NCBI GenBank assembly: GCA_030611115.1
Contig: JAUWQK010000030.1
Coordinates: forward strand, 1-9,750
DNA from: Deltaproteobacteria bacterium
Lineage (GTDB): Bacteria; Desulfobacterota; Desulfobacteria; Desulfobacterales; ETH-SRB1
Length of the DNA stretch: 9,750 nt
Reading direction: 5' to 3'
Shown: positions 1-6,326 of the stretch, one piece after another
Layout: each line of letters opens with the position of its first letter
Numbering within the stretch: the stretch's first letter is position 1
Program-made: the position numbers and the translations under genes
Notes under the pieces: model-generated
The model's database searches: none
Told to the model about the DNA's origin: nothing
The model's input: only the letters and a program-made list of their open reading frames with translations

Positions 1-10
1 TGGGGATCCC

Positions 11-589
11 TTAAGGAACCAGAACCACATCGCCCCTTTCCAGCAATATGTTTTGTTCCAAATGCTTCCCCTTCTTTACCAGGCTGTAATCAAACGGAAT
101 GTTTTTGGCATCCTTTCCGTGACCTCGTATGATTATTATACTGTCCTTATCCGCAAAGGTCTTGAGACCCCCTGCCAGGGATAATGCCTGTAAAACAGTC
201 AGTGAGGAGTCAACGTTAAATATTCCGGGCCTGGCTACCTGACCCACGACATAATATTTCAGGCTCCCTAATTGATCTACGATCACGGCAGAACTCGCCT
301 CAGGAATAAAGACGCTGACTTTCTTATCGATGATTGCCTTCACTTCAGTGGGTGAGTGGCCGGAAACCTTTATATCACCTATCAACGGGAAGGAAATCTT
401 TCCGTCCGGACGAACAATCAATTTTCGGGTCAATTCATTCTCTCCGTAAATAGAAATCTCTAATACATCCGCGGGGTGAATAAGGTAATCTTCAGAAGCT
501 TCTCCTTTCTGAGGAAAAGCAAGTCCTGTACCAAATAAAGCAACTAAAAACAACAAACCAATAAAAAACCGCAGCCTCTTCATCTTCAT
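11..589 (-). CDS. Polysaccharide export protein (Wza/EpsE-like, Poly_export + SLBB)
   Basis: This 192-residue protein should form or line the periplasmic/outer-membrane channel that exports a capsule or exopolysaccharide. Residues 1-31 form a Sec signal peptide (basic MKMKRLR, hydrophobic core, then a QKGEA end). There is no lipobox cysteine, so unlike E. coli Wza it is not an evident lipoprotein. Residues 34-107 match the Poly_export domain (YLIHPADVLEISIYGE, VRPDGKISFPLIGDI). Residues 111-156 match an SLBB domain (YYVVGQVARPGIFNV, ALSLAGGL), and the chain closes with the usual LLERGDVVLVP. At about 190 residues it is the short form, common where a separate chain-length protein sits nearby. 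AAGGAGGG lies 3 bases before the first ATG and 9 before a second ATG two codons on, so either may be the true start. It is the last gene seen and follows the WecA-like gene after a 240-bp gap. Confidence 0.9.
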   Translation of the reverse strand: MKMKRLRFFIGLLFLVALFGTGLAFPQKGEASEDYLIHPADVLEISIYGENELTRKLIVRPDGKISFPLIGDIKVSGHSPTEVKAIIDKKVSVFIPEASSAVIVDQLGSLKYYVVGQVARPGIFNVDSSLTVLQALSLAGGLKTFADKDSIIIIRGHGKDAKNIPFDYSLVKKGKHLEQNILLERGDVVLVP

Positions 590-602
590 AAACCCTCCTT
601 AT

Positions 603-769
603 ACCTAAATTGAGCGAATAGCTGTAAGTCATTAGCGTTTAGCTTTGAAAAATCAAGCAATTCGGTTAATTAGAAATTGCGCCCAACGGGTGAAAGTTTG
701 TAATAGCAAAACATTCTGTAATCATTAAACTAATAGCTAACCACTAAAGGCTAATCGCTCAACTTAGGT
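603..769. repeat. Imperfect long inverted repeat, MITE-like
   Basis: The arms at 604-622 (CCTAAATTGAGCGAATAGC) and 750-768 (GCTAATCGCTCAACTTAGG) are inverted copies with 17 of 19 positions matching. An A-T pair at 603/769 adds one more. Weaker pairing continues inward, through TTAGC...TTAG on the left and CTAA...GCTAA on the right. The whole unit is about 167 bp, has no ORF, and fills most of the gap between the export gene and the WecA-like gene. It could be a small non-autonomous element, or a folded leader in the transcript that joins the two genes. Confidence 0.55.
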
Positions 770-779
770 TATATAAACT

Positions 780-816
780 ATCATGTCAATCCTGTATATC
801 CTGTCCAAAAATGGAC
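780..816. repeat. 9-bp periodic ATCCTGTAT repeat plus weak hairpin
   Basis: Three successive 9-bp units (ATCATGTCA, ATCCTGTAT, ATCCTGTCC) occupy 780-806. Read on the minus strand this is the GGACAGGATATACAGGAT type of dispersed repeat seen in many environmental bacterial genomes. The last unit overlaps a 5-bp stem with a 4-base loop at 803-816 (GTCCA / TGGAC) just downstream of the WecA-like stop codon. No U-run follows on the minus strand, so I do not call it a terminator. Confidence 0.4.
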
Positions 817-830
817 TCTATACTATACTA

Positions 831-2468
831 TTAAAGCATCCCTTTCACACTTATGACCAGCAGGGCCAGTATGGTAATCAACCCGAGCCTGTTCAATTTC
901 ACCCGAAGCTCTCCTATCAGAACCTCATAACTGAAAAAAAAGACGATAATCTTGGCTGCCATCAGGCCCATGTGGTAACTTTGAATCTGTTTATCCGGAA
1001 AATTCGGTACCACTAATGCAATAAAGAGAATCAGAAAGTCCATAGGGGTGCTTTTGAACCCGTTTCTTCTTCTCGTGAATTTGAGCGTCAAAATGACAAA
1101 AAGGAACAGGAAGCCAAAAGAGAAGTTATAAGGCACTACCAGCTTATCATTCATCCAGGCGACCATATCCGCCTCACCCCAGTATATTACAATGGGAATC
1201 AACGGGTATAAAATCAGTCTCAGCACGGTGCCCATCCATTCCTTCTTGATGCACAACGTTACAAGGAGCAACCCCAAAAGGGCCATTGAAATGAATGAAA
1301 AAGATATGGGTATGCTTGTGGGAAGAAAACAGGTGAAAAGCAGCAGCAAAGGGACACCTACCTCGACGAGCCTGGAAGAAACCTTGATAAGGATGTTTTT
1401 CTCTTTAAGTATTCGTAGCCGTCCCTTGATAACCTTATCGACAAAATCATATCGCTTGAACTTCCAGCCTCTCTTTTTTGCAACAAAAAATCCGGAAAGG
1501 ATACCAGTTGAAAAGATTATGTAAAAAATCAAAAGAAACCATTCCGAGTGGAACCTGAAAACAAAAGCAAAGGTGACCAAAAAGGCCTGAAAGATGTAAA
1601 TAACAAGAACTGCCTCTGTATGATAAAGGCCTAAGCGTATGAGTTTGTGGTGAAAGTGATTCTTGTCCGCCACAAAAGGTGACCTCCCACCGGCCACACG
1701 TTCAAACATAACGGTCAGTGTGTCCAGCACGGGAAAGCCCAGAAGAATTAATGGTAAAAGAGGGGTAAAGGAAGTATTTCCCTGGGTAAGAGACAGGGAA
1801 AGGGTCACTGCCAGAAACCCGAGAAGCTGGCTCCCTGCATCGCCCATAAACAGGACCGCCGGATAAGTATTAAATCTGAGAAAACCCAAAATCGCCCCAA
1901 CCACCGCAATCGACAACAAAGCAATAACGATATTCGCACTGCAATAGGCCAGGCATCCGATGCAGATGAAGCTGAGAAGGGATATGCCTCCAGCCAGCCC
2001 ATCAAGGCCGTCGGAAAGATTGACGGCATTGGTCACCCCCACAATGGCAATAAGCGTAAACGGTATAGCAAACCAGTCTGGCAGGAAAACATTATCCGGA
2101 AGAAGCATACCCAGGCTCTTAATCTTTACACCCCCGTATAGAATAACAACCAAAGCAGCAGCACATTGGCCGGAAAGCTTTATCTTCCATTCGAGGTTTA
2201 TAACGTCATCAATCAGCCCGAAAAGGACTATAATTCCAGCTCCAATCAGGACAGCACTTACAAATTCAGTCTTGGGTACCCAGAAAAAAATCGGAGCAAG
2301 TACCCCCAATGCCATAGCGATTCCACCGCACTTTGGCATGGGATAAGAGTGAACCTTCCTATCGTTCGGAACGTCCATAACGTTCGCCCTGACCGCCAAA
2401 CCCTTAAAAATAGGTATCAGGGCGATTGTGATGAACATGGATATTAAAAGAGTTGGAATAAAAATCAT
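831..2468 (-). CDS. WecA/MraY-family glycosyl-phosphate transferase with long C-terminal membrane extension
   Basis: This integral membrane enzyme is expected to transfer a sugar-1-phosphate from a UDP-sugar (for example UDP-GlcNAc) to undecaprenyl phosphate, the first step of lipid-linked polysaccharide assembly. The family signatures are present in order: DVPNDRKVH at 32-40, the Asp pair in GLIDDVINL (D87, D88), NAVNLSDGLDGLAGG at 147-161 (D153, D156), FMGDAGS at 207-213 (D210) and the histidine motif HFHH at 271-274. WecA-type enzymes usually end near residue 330-360. This one has 545 residues, and the last 200 or so add a basic cytoplasmic stretch (about 340-365) followed by further hydrophobic segments. 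The ATG at 2466-2468 has only a poor ribosome-binding site, and no better in-frame start lies close upstream. The exact donor sugar cannot be read from the sequence. Confidence 0.9.
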   Translation of the reverse strand: MIFIPTLLISMFITIALIPIFKGLAVRANVMDVPNDRKVHSYPMPKCGGIAMALGVLAPIFFWVPKTEFVSAVLIGAGIIVLFGLIDDVINLEWKIKLSGQCAAALVVILYGGVKIKSLGMLLPDNVFLPDWFAIPFTLIAIVGVTNAVNLSDGLDGLAGGISLLSFICIGCLAYCSANIVIALLSIAVVGAILGFLRFNTYPAVLFMGDAGSQLLGFLAVTLSLSLTQGNTSFTPLLPLILLGFPVLDTLTVMFERVAGGRSPFVADKNHFHHKLIRLGLYHTEAVLVIYIFQAFLVTFAFVFRFHSEWFLLIFYIIFSTGILSGFFVAKKRGWKFKRYDFVDKVIKGRLRILKEKNILIKVSSRLVEVGVPLLLLFTCFLPTSIPISFSFISMALLGLLLVTLCIKKEWMGTVLRLILYPLIPIVIYWGEADMVAWMNDKLVVPYNFSFGFLFLFVILTLKFTRRRNGFKSTPMDFLILFIALVVPNFPDKQIQSYHMGLMAAKIIVFFFSYEVLIGELRVKLNRLGLITILALLVISVKGML

Positions 2469-2483
2469 TTGTCCATTTAGTCT

Positions 2484-2540
2484 GGTTGGTTGGTTGATAG
2501 ATTGAATTTGTAGATTGGTTGATTAGTTGAATGGTTAAAT
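2484..2540. repeat. Degenerate 8-bp tandem tract, copy 1 (inverted orientation)
   Basis: Read on the minus strand, the stretch divides into 8-bp units such as ATTTAACC, ATTCAACT, AATCAACC and AATCTACA. The same AACC-ATTT theme occurs at 5106-5180 and 6483-6530, but here it lies on the opposite strand. It begins 14 bp downstream of the last recognisable Fic codon and ends 15 bp upstream of the WecA-like start codon, so it fills the junction between a broken gene and an intact one. Confidence 0.6.
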
Positions 2541-2553
2541 ATCTTAATATGAA

Positions 2554-2765
2554 CGGAAAAAAGCTGTTCCACTTCCCGATCCGTCAATCTGACGCCTTCA
2601 ATCCGAGTTGACGATCCGACTGATTTGATTGTTGCAATTTTTTTTTAATGCTTTCAGCCGATTAGGATCCAGATTTCCCAGCGCTTTCCATTCCCCTTTA
2701 AATTCATCAAGTTCGGCAACCAAGCGTAAAATATTCTTTGTAATATTTATAACGGGTTCCTTCAT
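2554..2765 (-). pseudogene. Fic-family protein, N-terminal remnant with frameshift
   Basis: From the ATG at 2763-2765, preceded by AAGGTGAT at 5-base spacing, the translation reads NITKNILRLVAELDEF and then KGEWKALGNLDPNRLKAL. This is the usual N-terminus of single-chain Fic proteins. The frame is lost in a run of nine A (plus-strand T at 2638-2646) and stops at 2598. In the next frame the match continues as ATIKSVGSSTRIEG and then VRLTDREVEQLFS, to about 2554. SSTRIEG (2594-2614) fits the S/TxxxE(G/N) autoinhibitory helix of Fic enzymes. The catalytic HPFxxGNG core, normally about 150 residues further on, is absent. In its place comes the 8-bp tract. With eight A the frame would be whole, so the extra A may be a late mutation or a sequencing slip, but the truncation is real either way. 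Confidence 0.75.
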
Positions 2766-3067
2766 GGGATCACCTTATTAAATACCCATAAATATACCTA
2801 TATATACCTGACTTCTTTCGTTCTTTCGTTTTTTGTTCAAATTAAGGAAGCAATAAGGATGCCAATGTTTATATAAAATGTCTGTATTATTTTCTTGCTC
2901 AAATATTTATATGAGTATCGAGAAGTTATATGGAAAAGGGAAAAAGCTGAAAATAAATTCGGAGGGGATTGTTGAATATAGACCATATTATTGTGTAAAA
3001 TATGTAACAATTATATAGGAAATTATATAATTAGTGCCTGAACAAAAACCCCTGTTTTCGGTCAGAA
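2766..3067. other. AT-rich gap with no recognised gene
   Basis: About 300 bp of AT-rich sequence lies upstream of the Fic remnant. It includes short TATAC/TATAT steps near 2785-2805 that could be promoter elements of the former fic gene. A 35-codon plus-strand ORF at 2911-3018 has no ribosome-binding site and matches nothing I know. I see no RNA gene. Confidence 0.5.
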
Positions 3068-3210
3068 ATTCGAAATTCGAAGCACGAAATACGAAACAAT
3101 GACCCAAATACGAATTTTTTAATGACAAAAACATTGTATTTCCCACGCCTAAGGCGTGGTTAGTTTTGGTCATTTTGTCATTTGGTATTCGAATTTGTTT
3201 CGGATTTCGA
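3068..3210. repeat. MITE-like palindromic element with central perfect hairpin
   Basis: The left arm opens with a 7-bp rhythm (AAATTCG, AAGCACG, AAATACG). CGAAATACGAAACAA at 3085-3099 pairs with TTGTTTCGGATTTCG at 3195-3209 (14 of 15). AATGACAAAAAC at 3121-3132 pairs with GTTTTGGTCATT at 3163-3174 (11 of 12). In the centre, CCACGCC at 3143-3149 and GGCGTGG at 3153-3159 form a perfect 7-bp stem over a TAA loop. The element carries no ORF of its own. Sequences of the AAATTCGAAATTCGAAGCACG type and the CACGCC-TAA-GGCGTG hairpin recur as dispersed repeats in many environmental genomes. A non-autonomous element mobilised by an IS200/IS605-like or REP-type transposase is possible, but none is present here. 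Confidence 0.6.
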
Positions 3211-3435
3211 CCTGCCCGCAATGCCTATGCGTAAATTTATCGCAGTCACGAAAAGTCAATACTGTGTCACGGTTATTATTCTGACCATGAGCATGTTGCA
3301 TGGAAGGAGACGGCAACAGCTTTTCTTTACAACTAAATAGGTGTATAAATTTCTTCAGAATTTGTTTTTTTTATTTTTTAGTCAATATTCTATTCAACCC
3401 ACCATAGCTACCCCATAGCTTGAGAATTGATAATA
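3211..3435. other. Gap downstream of vapC, no recognised gene
   Basis: The stretch begins with CCTGCCCGCAATGCC, which resembles half of a common CCCGCATTGC-type palindromic repeat without its second arm. It then becomes AT-rich. A direct repeat AGCTATGGGGT / AGCTATGGTGG (minus strand, about 3400-3421) follows the vapC stop codon. I found no convincing gene or terminator. Confidence 0.4.
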
Positions 3436-3819
3436 TCATCTTAATTCTAAATCATCTATTCTCTCGAAATGTTTAACATTTAAAGTAGATAAAGGTATAT
3501 CGTTAGCGATAGCTGTTGCAGCAATAAATATATCTCTAAATTCGATAATCTTATTTTTTGCTTTTAACTTTTTGGCAATATCACTTGCAACGTCAGCAAC
3601 ATTAGAATTGAAGGACAAAATATCAAATCCTTTAATAATTTTTTCTGTTTGACGAATTTGAGAAAGTTTTGTTCCTACCAAAAACTCAAATTTGCTTATT
3701 GCAGACAAAAACAATCTATTTCCTTTTGACAGTTCATAAAGCAATGACAGTTGTTTATTTTTCTTTCTGAAATGATCAATAACGACAGAAGTGTCAATTA
3801 GAATTCTTTTATCTTCCAA
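3436..3819 (-). CDS. vapC: PIN-domain ribonuclease toxin (VapC family)
   Basis: The 127-residue protein has the PIN-domain layout: LIDTSVVIDH with the first metal-binding Asp at D9, E45 in SKFEFLVGT, D96 in FRDIFIAATA, and a C-terminal LSTLNVKHFERI with N114 as the likely fourth acidic or polar site. VapC toxins are small endoribonucleases, often cutting tRNA or rRNA, and are held inactive by a partner antitoxin. The start is a TTG at 3817-3819. It is supported by AGAAGGA with 8-base spacing, which lies inside the antitoxin gene. The two genes overlap by 22 bp, so they are translationally coupled with antitoxin first. Sampled lines of the pair are only 18-23% GC, far below the neighbouring polysaccharide genes, which suggests acquisition by transfer. 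Confidence 0.9.
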   Translation of the reverse strand: MEDKRILIDTSVVIDHFRKKNKQLSLLYELSKGNRLFLSAISKFEFLVGTKLSQIRQTEKIIKGFDILSFNSNVADVASDIAKKLKAKNKIIEFRDIFIAATAIANDIPLSTLNVKHFERIDDLELR

Positions 3820-4034
3820 TTTTTATATCCTTCTCGAATTGTCTGCTGAAAATCCATTGCATCAGATTCATCCCATGTAGGAGCATTAAGTAACAGTTTG
3901 CTTAAAGCATTTTTCTTTTTCTCTTCAGTCAAAATAATTATTTTAATTTTTTTGGTTAAATTTTTTCTTAATTCATCGGGTATTTTGATCATTCCATTTT
4001 TATGAATGACTTCAAACTCAAAAGTTTCCATCAT
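3798..4034 (-). CDS. VapB-type antitoxin with AbrB-like N-terminus
   Basis: This 78-residue protein sits immediately upstream of vapC and overlaps it. Residues 4-36 (FEFEVIHKNGMIKIPDELRKNL and following KKIKIIIL) look like a SpoVT/AbrB swapped-hairpin DNA-binding domain. The tail (PTWDESDAMDFQQTIREGYKNW) is the kind of amphipathic segment that wraps the toxin and blocks its active site. Two consecutive ATG codons begin the gene. GGAGG ends only 1 base before the first and 4 bases before the second, so the second (4029-4031) is the likelier start. It should repress its own operon by binding the dyad at 4040-4070. Confidence 0.82.
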   Translation of the reverse strand: MMETFEFEVIHKNGMIKIPDELRKNLTKKIKIIILTEEKKKNALSKLLLNAPTWDESDAMDFQQTIREGYKNWKIKEF

Positions 4035-4039
4035 GCCTC

Positions 4040-4070
4040 CAATATTCCAGTAAAAAATCCCTGAATATTG
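4040..4070. promoter_or_regulatory. Candidate vapBC operator (inverted repeat)
   Basis: CAATATTC at 4040-4047 and GAATATTG at 4063-4070 form a perfect 8-bp dyad with a 15-base spacer. It lies directly upstream of the antitoxin ATG and overlaps its ribosome-binding site. Flanking CCAG/CTGG extends the symmetry imperfectly. AbrB-like VapB antitoxins usually bind such dyads with VapC as co-repressor. No clear -35/-10 pair stands out. Confidence 0.5.
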
Positions 4071-4397
4071 CTGGAACGTTGATATTTGCAGGTTTCGTGA
4101 AAAGTCTGTTGTACGAGTGTATCAACATTTATTTATTAATAATATCACATGTCGGAAGCCTTGGCAAGGAACTTCCGGCTGCAAAGGGAATCAAAAGAAA
4201 AATTTCTCAATCCTGAACCTTGCTTTTGAAATCAAAAAGGCATTTACAGTATAAGTCAAGACACCATCAAGAAAAAGAAGAATAGCTTAGGAACAAAAAC
4301 GCTCTGAAGTTTATAGGTGAGCGTTTGAACAACTGAATCCACGCCAGGCGGAAAACTTCGGACTTGTAAAAAAAGGATTTCCTGAAAAGCCTTGAAT
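4071..4397. other. Non-coding gap with one compact hairpin
   Basis: No recognisable gene is present. The only structure I see is a hairpin at 4153-4177: CGGAAG pairs with CTTCCG, and inside them CCTT pairs with AAGG over a GGC loop, with a two-A bulge. No U-run follows on either strand, so a terminator is not supported. A 49-codon open minus-strand frame covers about 4262-4408, but it has no start codon and no family I can name. Confidence 0.45.
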
Positions 4398-4916
4398 TTA
4401 AACCATCGAAAAGATCCCATCCTTTATAATTTGCTTTAGTGAATCGTTTATAAATGTCAAAAAATCTACAAAATGACAGACCTCTCCAATAATTCTACCA
4501 CCTCCGAACTCGGCATCCTGAATCCATGAATCAGGAGGTATATGACCCGCGTTTATCCGATAGAGCATGGACATTGGCCCCTCACCGAATGTCTCCTTAA
4601 TCATCTGTGCTAACGGCGAAAACCTTCTGTTGTATCCAACCATAAGGATTGGTTGAGTGCAAATTCCATCCCCTCGCGAAGCGACGGAAGTTTTTGCCTG
4701 GCCCCCGTCGGCCGGGCAAAATTCTTTTTCTCCCGTCTGTGCCTGTCTGCGTGGGTCTGCGGCTAACTTAATTTCTTCAAGCTCTTCAATTGTCAGACAG
4801 AGAGGCTTTTCCACAAACACGTGTTTTCCTGCCTTCAAAGCCTTTAGCACGAACTCGGCATGCGAATCGTGGCGGGTAGCAATAAAGACCAATGTATTCC
4901 TCAATGACCTTGCCAT
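4398..4916 (-). pseudogene. Gfo/Idh/MocA-family dehydrogenase, internal fragment
   Basis: The reading frame (172 codons) carries the middle of a sugar or inositol-type dehydrogenase. TLVFIATRHDSHAEFVLKAL leads to GKHVFVEKPLCLT, the family EKP motif (residues 36-38, with the catalytic-region Lys). Then come PILMVGYNRRFSPLAQMI and GGGRIIGEVCHFVDFLTFI (residues 138-156). The nucleotide-binding GxGxxG N-terminus is missing, and recognisable sequence stops near residue 160 (4437) with about half the protein absent. The NRRFSP and GEVCHFVD wording is like the bidomain dehydrogenases found in surface-polysaccharide loci. Residues 53-88 are foreign: they come from a palindromic repeat inserted without breaking frame. 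The upstream end is joined to a DUF4258 fragment. It cannot encode a working enzyme. Confidence 0.82.
4653..4762. repeat. Palindromic dispersed repeat inserted in frame
   Basis: This block of about 110 bp interrupts the dehydrogenase fragment between its EELEEI and PILMVGYNRRF segments. It contains a 9-bp hairpin with one T-G pair at 4695-4718 (TGCCTGGCC / GGCCGGGCA), a small TCGC-GAA-GCGA hairpin near 4675, and a CTGTCTGCGTGGGTCTGCGG segment at its upstream (minus-strand 5') end. These are motifs I associate with dispersed repeats in environmental bacterial genomes. It is richer in GC than its surroundings. Its translation (ADPRRQAQTGEKEF...) matches no part of the dehydrogenase family. Confidence 0.65.
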
Positions 4917-5073
4917 TTATAGCTGCCCACTCCAACTTTTCAACTGTGCGAGGAACAATTCCATCCTTTCGAGCCTCAATAATTGCGTGGTCGCTAATGG
5001 CATATTCACCATCTATGAACCGTTTCCTGAGATATTCAATATCAACCAAATCTCTGTTTCCCAAATTAACCAA
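4894..5073 (-). pseudogene. DUF4258 protein, 5' fragment
   Basis: Residues 11-60 of this frame (DIEYLRKRFIDGEYAISDHA, then IIEARKDGIVPRTVEKLEW and NGKVIEEY) match the opening half of the small DUF4258 proteins, which often sit in toxin-antitoxin-like pairs. The family normally continues for another 30-40 residues. Here the match ends at EEY (4894) and the DNA passes directly into dehydrogenase sequence in another frame. The frame stays open by chance to 4786. No ATG is available: a TTG at 5071-5073 is the only nearby start, and an in-frame TAG at 5092-5094 closes the frame upstream. The region before it drifts into GATTGG/GGTTAA repeat-like sequence, so the native start may be lost. Confidence 0.68.
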
Positions 5074-5105
5074 TCCCCAATCTCGAATCCACTAAACGTC
5101 AAATC

Positions 5106-5180
5106 AACTATTTAACCATTTAACCATTTTAACCATTTTAACCATTTTAACTATTTAACTATTTAACTATTTAACCATTT
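5106..5180. repeat. 8-9-bp tandem tract, copy 2
   Basis: Nine head-to-tail units of 8 or 9 bp run AACTATTT, AACCATTT, three of AACCATTTT, three of AACTATTT and a final AACCATTT. The tract overlaps the wecB stop codon at 5179-5181 and runs toward the DUF4258 fragment. It differs from a CRISPR array in having no spacers and very short units. Confidence 0.85.
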
Positions 5181-6276
5181 AACGAACACCTGAATTCAAA
5201 ATGATTTTCCATATCCTCTCAGCCGCTCTACCATCCCATTTGGGAGGGACTGAGAAATTGTGGCTTTTTTTTTCAACGGTTTTCCTATACGCATCAAGGA
5301 TTGATTCCGTTGTGTTACCAGCCAGCACATTGGTTCCCATCTCAATAGTAATCGGCCTTTCAGTATTCTCCCGCAACGTAACACACGGCACGCCCATGGC
5401 CGTGGTTTCTTCCTGTAGGCCTCCACTATCAGTCATTACAACCGCCGCATCCTTCCACAAGAACAAGGATTCTTTAAAACCCAGAGGCGGCAGACGTTTA
5501 ATATTGTCGGATAACTTTATATCAAACTGCTCCATCATCTTTTTAGTCCTTGGATGCACGGGGAAAAATATCGGTGTATCCTCGGCAATATGATTCAATG
5601 CCGCCGCAATCCCTTCAAAGGTTTCTATTGAATCGACATTGGACGGGCGGTGGAGGGTAAGAAAGATATAACCATTTGTATTTCCTTTAAGAGTATAAGT
5701 GGGAAACTGTGTACAATCATACGTTTGTAATTGTTGTATCTGATAGAGAAGATTGTCTATCATCACATGGCCAACAAAGTGGATGGTGTCAGGTGGTTTT
5801 CCTTCTTTCATTAGATTCTTGACCGCACTTTCTTCGGTCACAAAAAAATAATCAGAAATCGAATCGGTGACCATCCGATTAATCTCTTCCGGCATTGTCA
5901 AGTCAAAGCTCCTGAGTCCTGCCTCCACATGGGCTACTTCGATCAATAGCTTTTTGGCAACAATACTACAAGCCAAAGTGGAGTTAACGTCACCCACTAC
6001 AATGACCAAATCAGGCTTTTCTTCCTCGCACAGTTTCTCAAATCCTACCATTATCCTGGCGGTCTGGTGTGCGTGAGATCCGGGACCAGCATTGAGAAAG
6101 AAGGCAGGTTTTGGCATTTCCAGGTCTTCAAAAAATGCCTGTGACATCTCATAATCGTAATGCTGGCCTGTATGGACGATTTTGCAGACAACTTGGCCGT
6201 GTTTTGACGCTTCCCTATATATGGGCGCAATCTTCATGAAATTGGGCCGTGCGCCAGCGATTAATAATACTTTCAT
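5179..6276 (-). CDS. wecB: UDP-N-acetylglucosamine 2-epimerase (non-hydrolysing)
   Basis: This cytoplasmic enzyme interconverts UDP-GlcNAc and UDP-ManNAc, feeding ManNAc or ManNAcA into surface polysaccharide. The 365-residue length is normal, and the GT-B-fold landmarks are complete. They include the N-terminal AGARPNFMKIAPI, HTGQHYDYEMS at 36-45, GDVNST with D96, HVEAGLRS with E118 and PEEINR at 129-134 with E131. Further on are LTLHRPSNVD with H209, PVHPRTKK with H241, TDSGGLQEE at 282-290 and RENTERP at 302-308. The acidic and histidine positions are those used by the E. coli and Bacillus enzymes. The ATG at 6274-6276 follows AAAGGAAA with about 8-base spacing. A broken second copy lies 250 bp upstream. 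The donor it makes would suit the WecA-like transferase pathway at 831-2468. Confidence 0.95.
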   Translation of the reverse strand: MKVLLIAGARPNFMKIAPIYREASKHGQVVCKIVHTGQHYDYEMSQAFFEDLEMPKPAFFLNAGPGSHAHQTARIMVGFEKLCEEEKPDLVIVVGDVNSTLACSIVAKKLLIEVAHVEAGLRSFDLTMPEEINRMVTDSISDYFFVTEESAVKNLMKEGKPPDTIHFVGHVMIDNLLYQIQQLQTYDCTQFPTYTLKGNTNGYIFLTLHRPSNVDSIETFEGIAAALNHIAEDTPIFFPVHPRTKKMMEQFDIKLSDNIKRLPPLGFKESLFLWKDAAVVMTDSGGLQEETTAMGVPCVTLRENTERPITIEMGTNVLAGNTTESILDAYRKTVEKKSHNFSVPPKWDGRAAERIWKIILNSGVR

Positions 6277-6326
6277 AACAAGGTTTCCTTTTATTGGAAC
6301 GTCGTAGAATCCGACATCGGCTTCTA

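Noticed and set aside
1192..2447. Plus-strand open frames across the WecA-like gene
   Set aside because: They lie antisense to a gene with complete family motifs and have no recognisable domains.
2911..3018. Small plus-strand gene of 35 codons
   Set aside because: It has no ribosome-binding site, no family resemblance, and lies in an AT-rich gap on the strand opposite to all real genes.
3317..3415. Small plus-strand ORF beginning at the ATG near 3299
   Set aside because: It reads MEGDGNSFSLQLNRC and then a Phe-rich tail coming from poly-T DNA. There is no family match, and the ribosome-binding site is inside the codons.
4262..4408. Further gene fragment (frame reading FQEILFLQVRSFPPGVDSVV)
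   Set aside because: The frame is open for 49 codons but has no start codon and no match I can name. It may be chance.
5106..5180. CRISPR array
   Set aside because: The units are only 8-9 bp and contiguous, with no spacers and no cas genes in the window.
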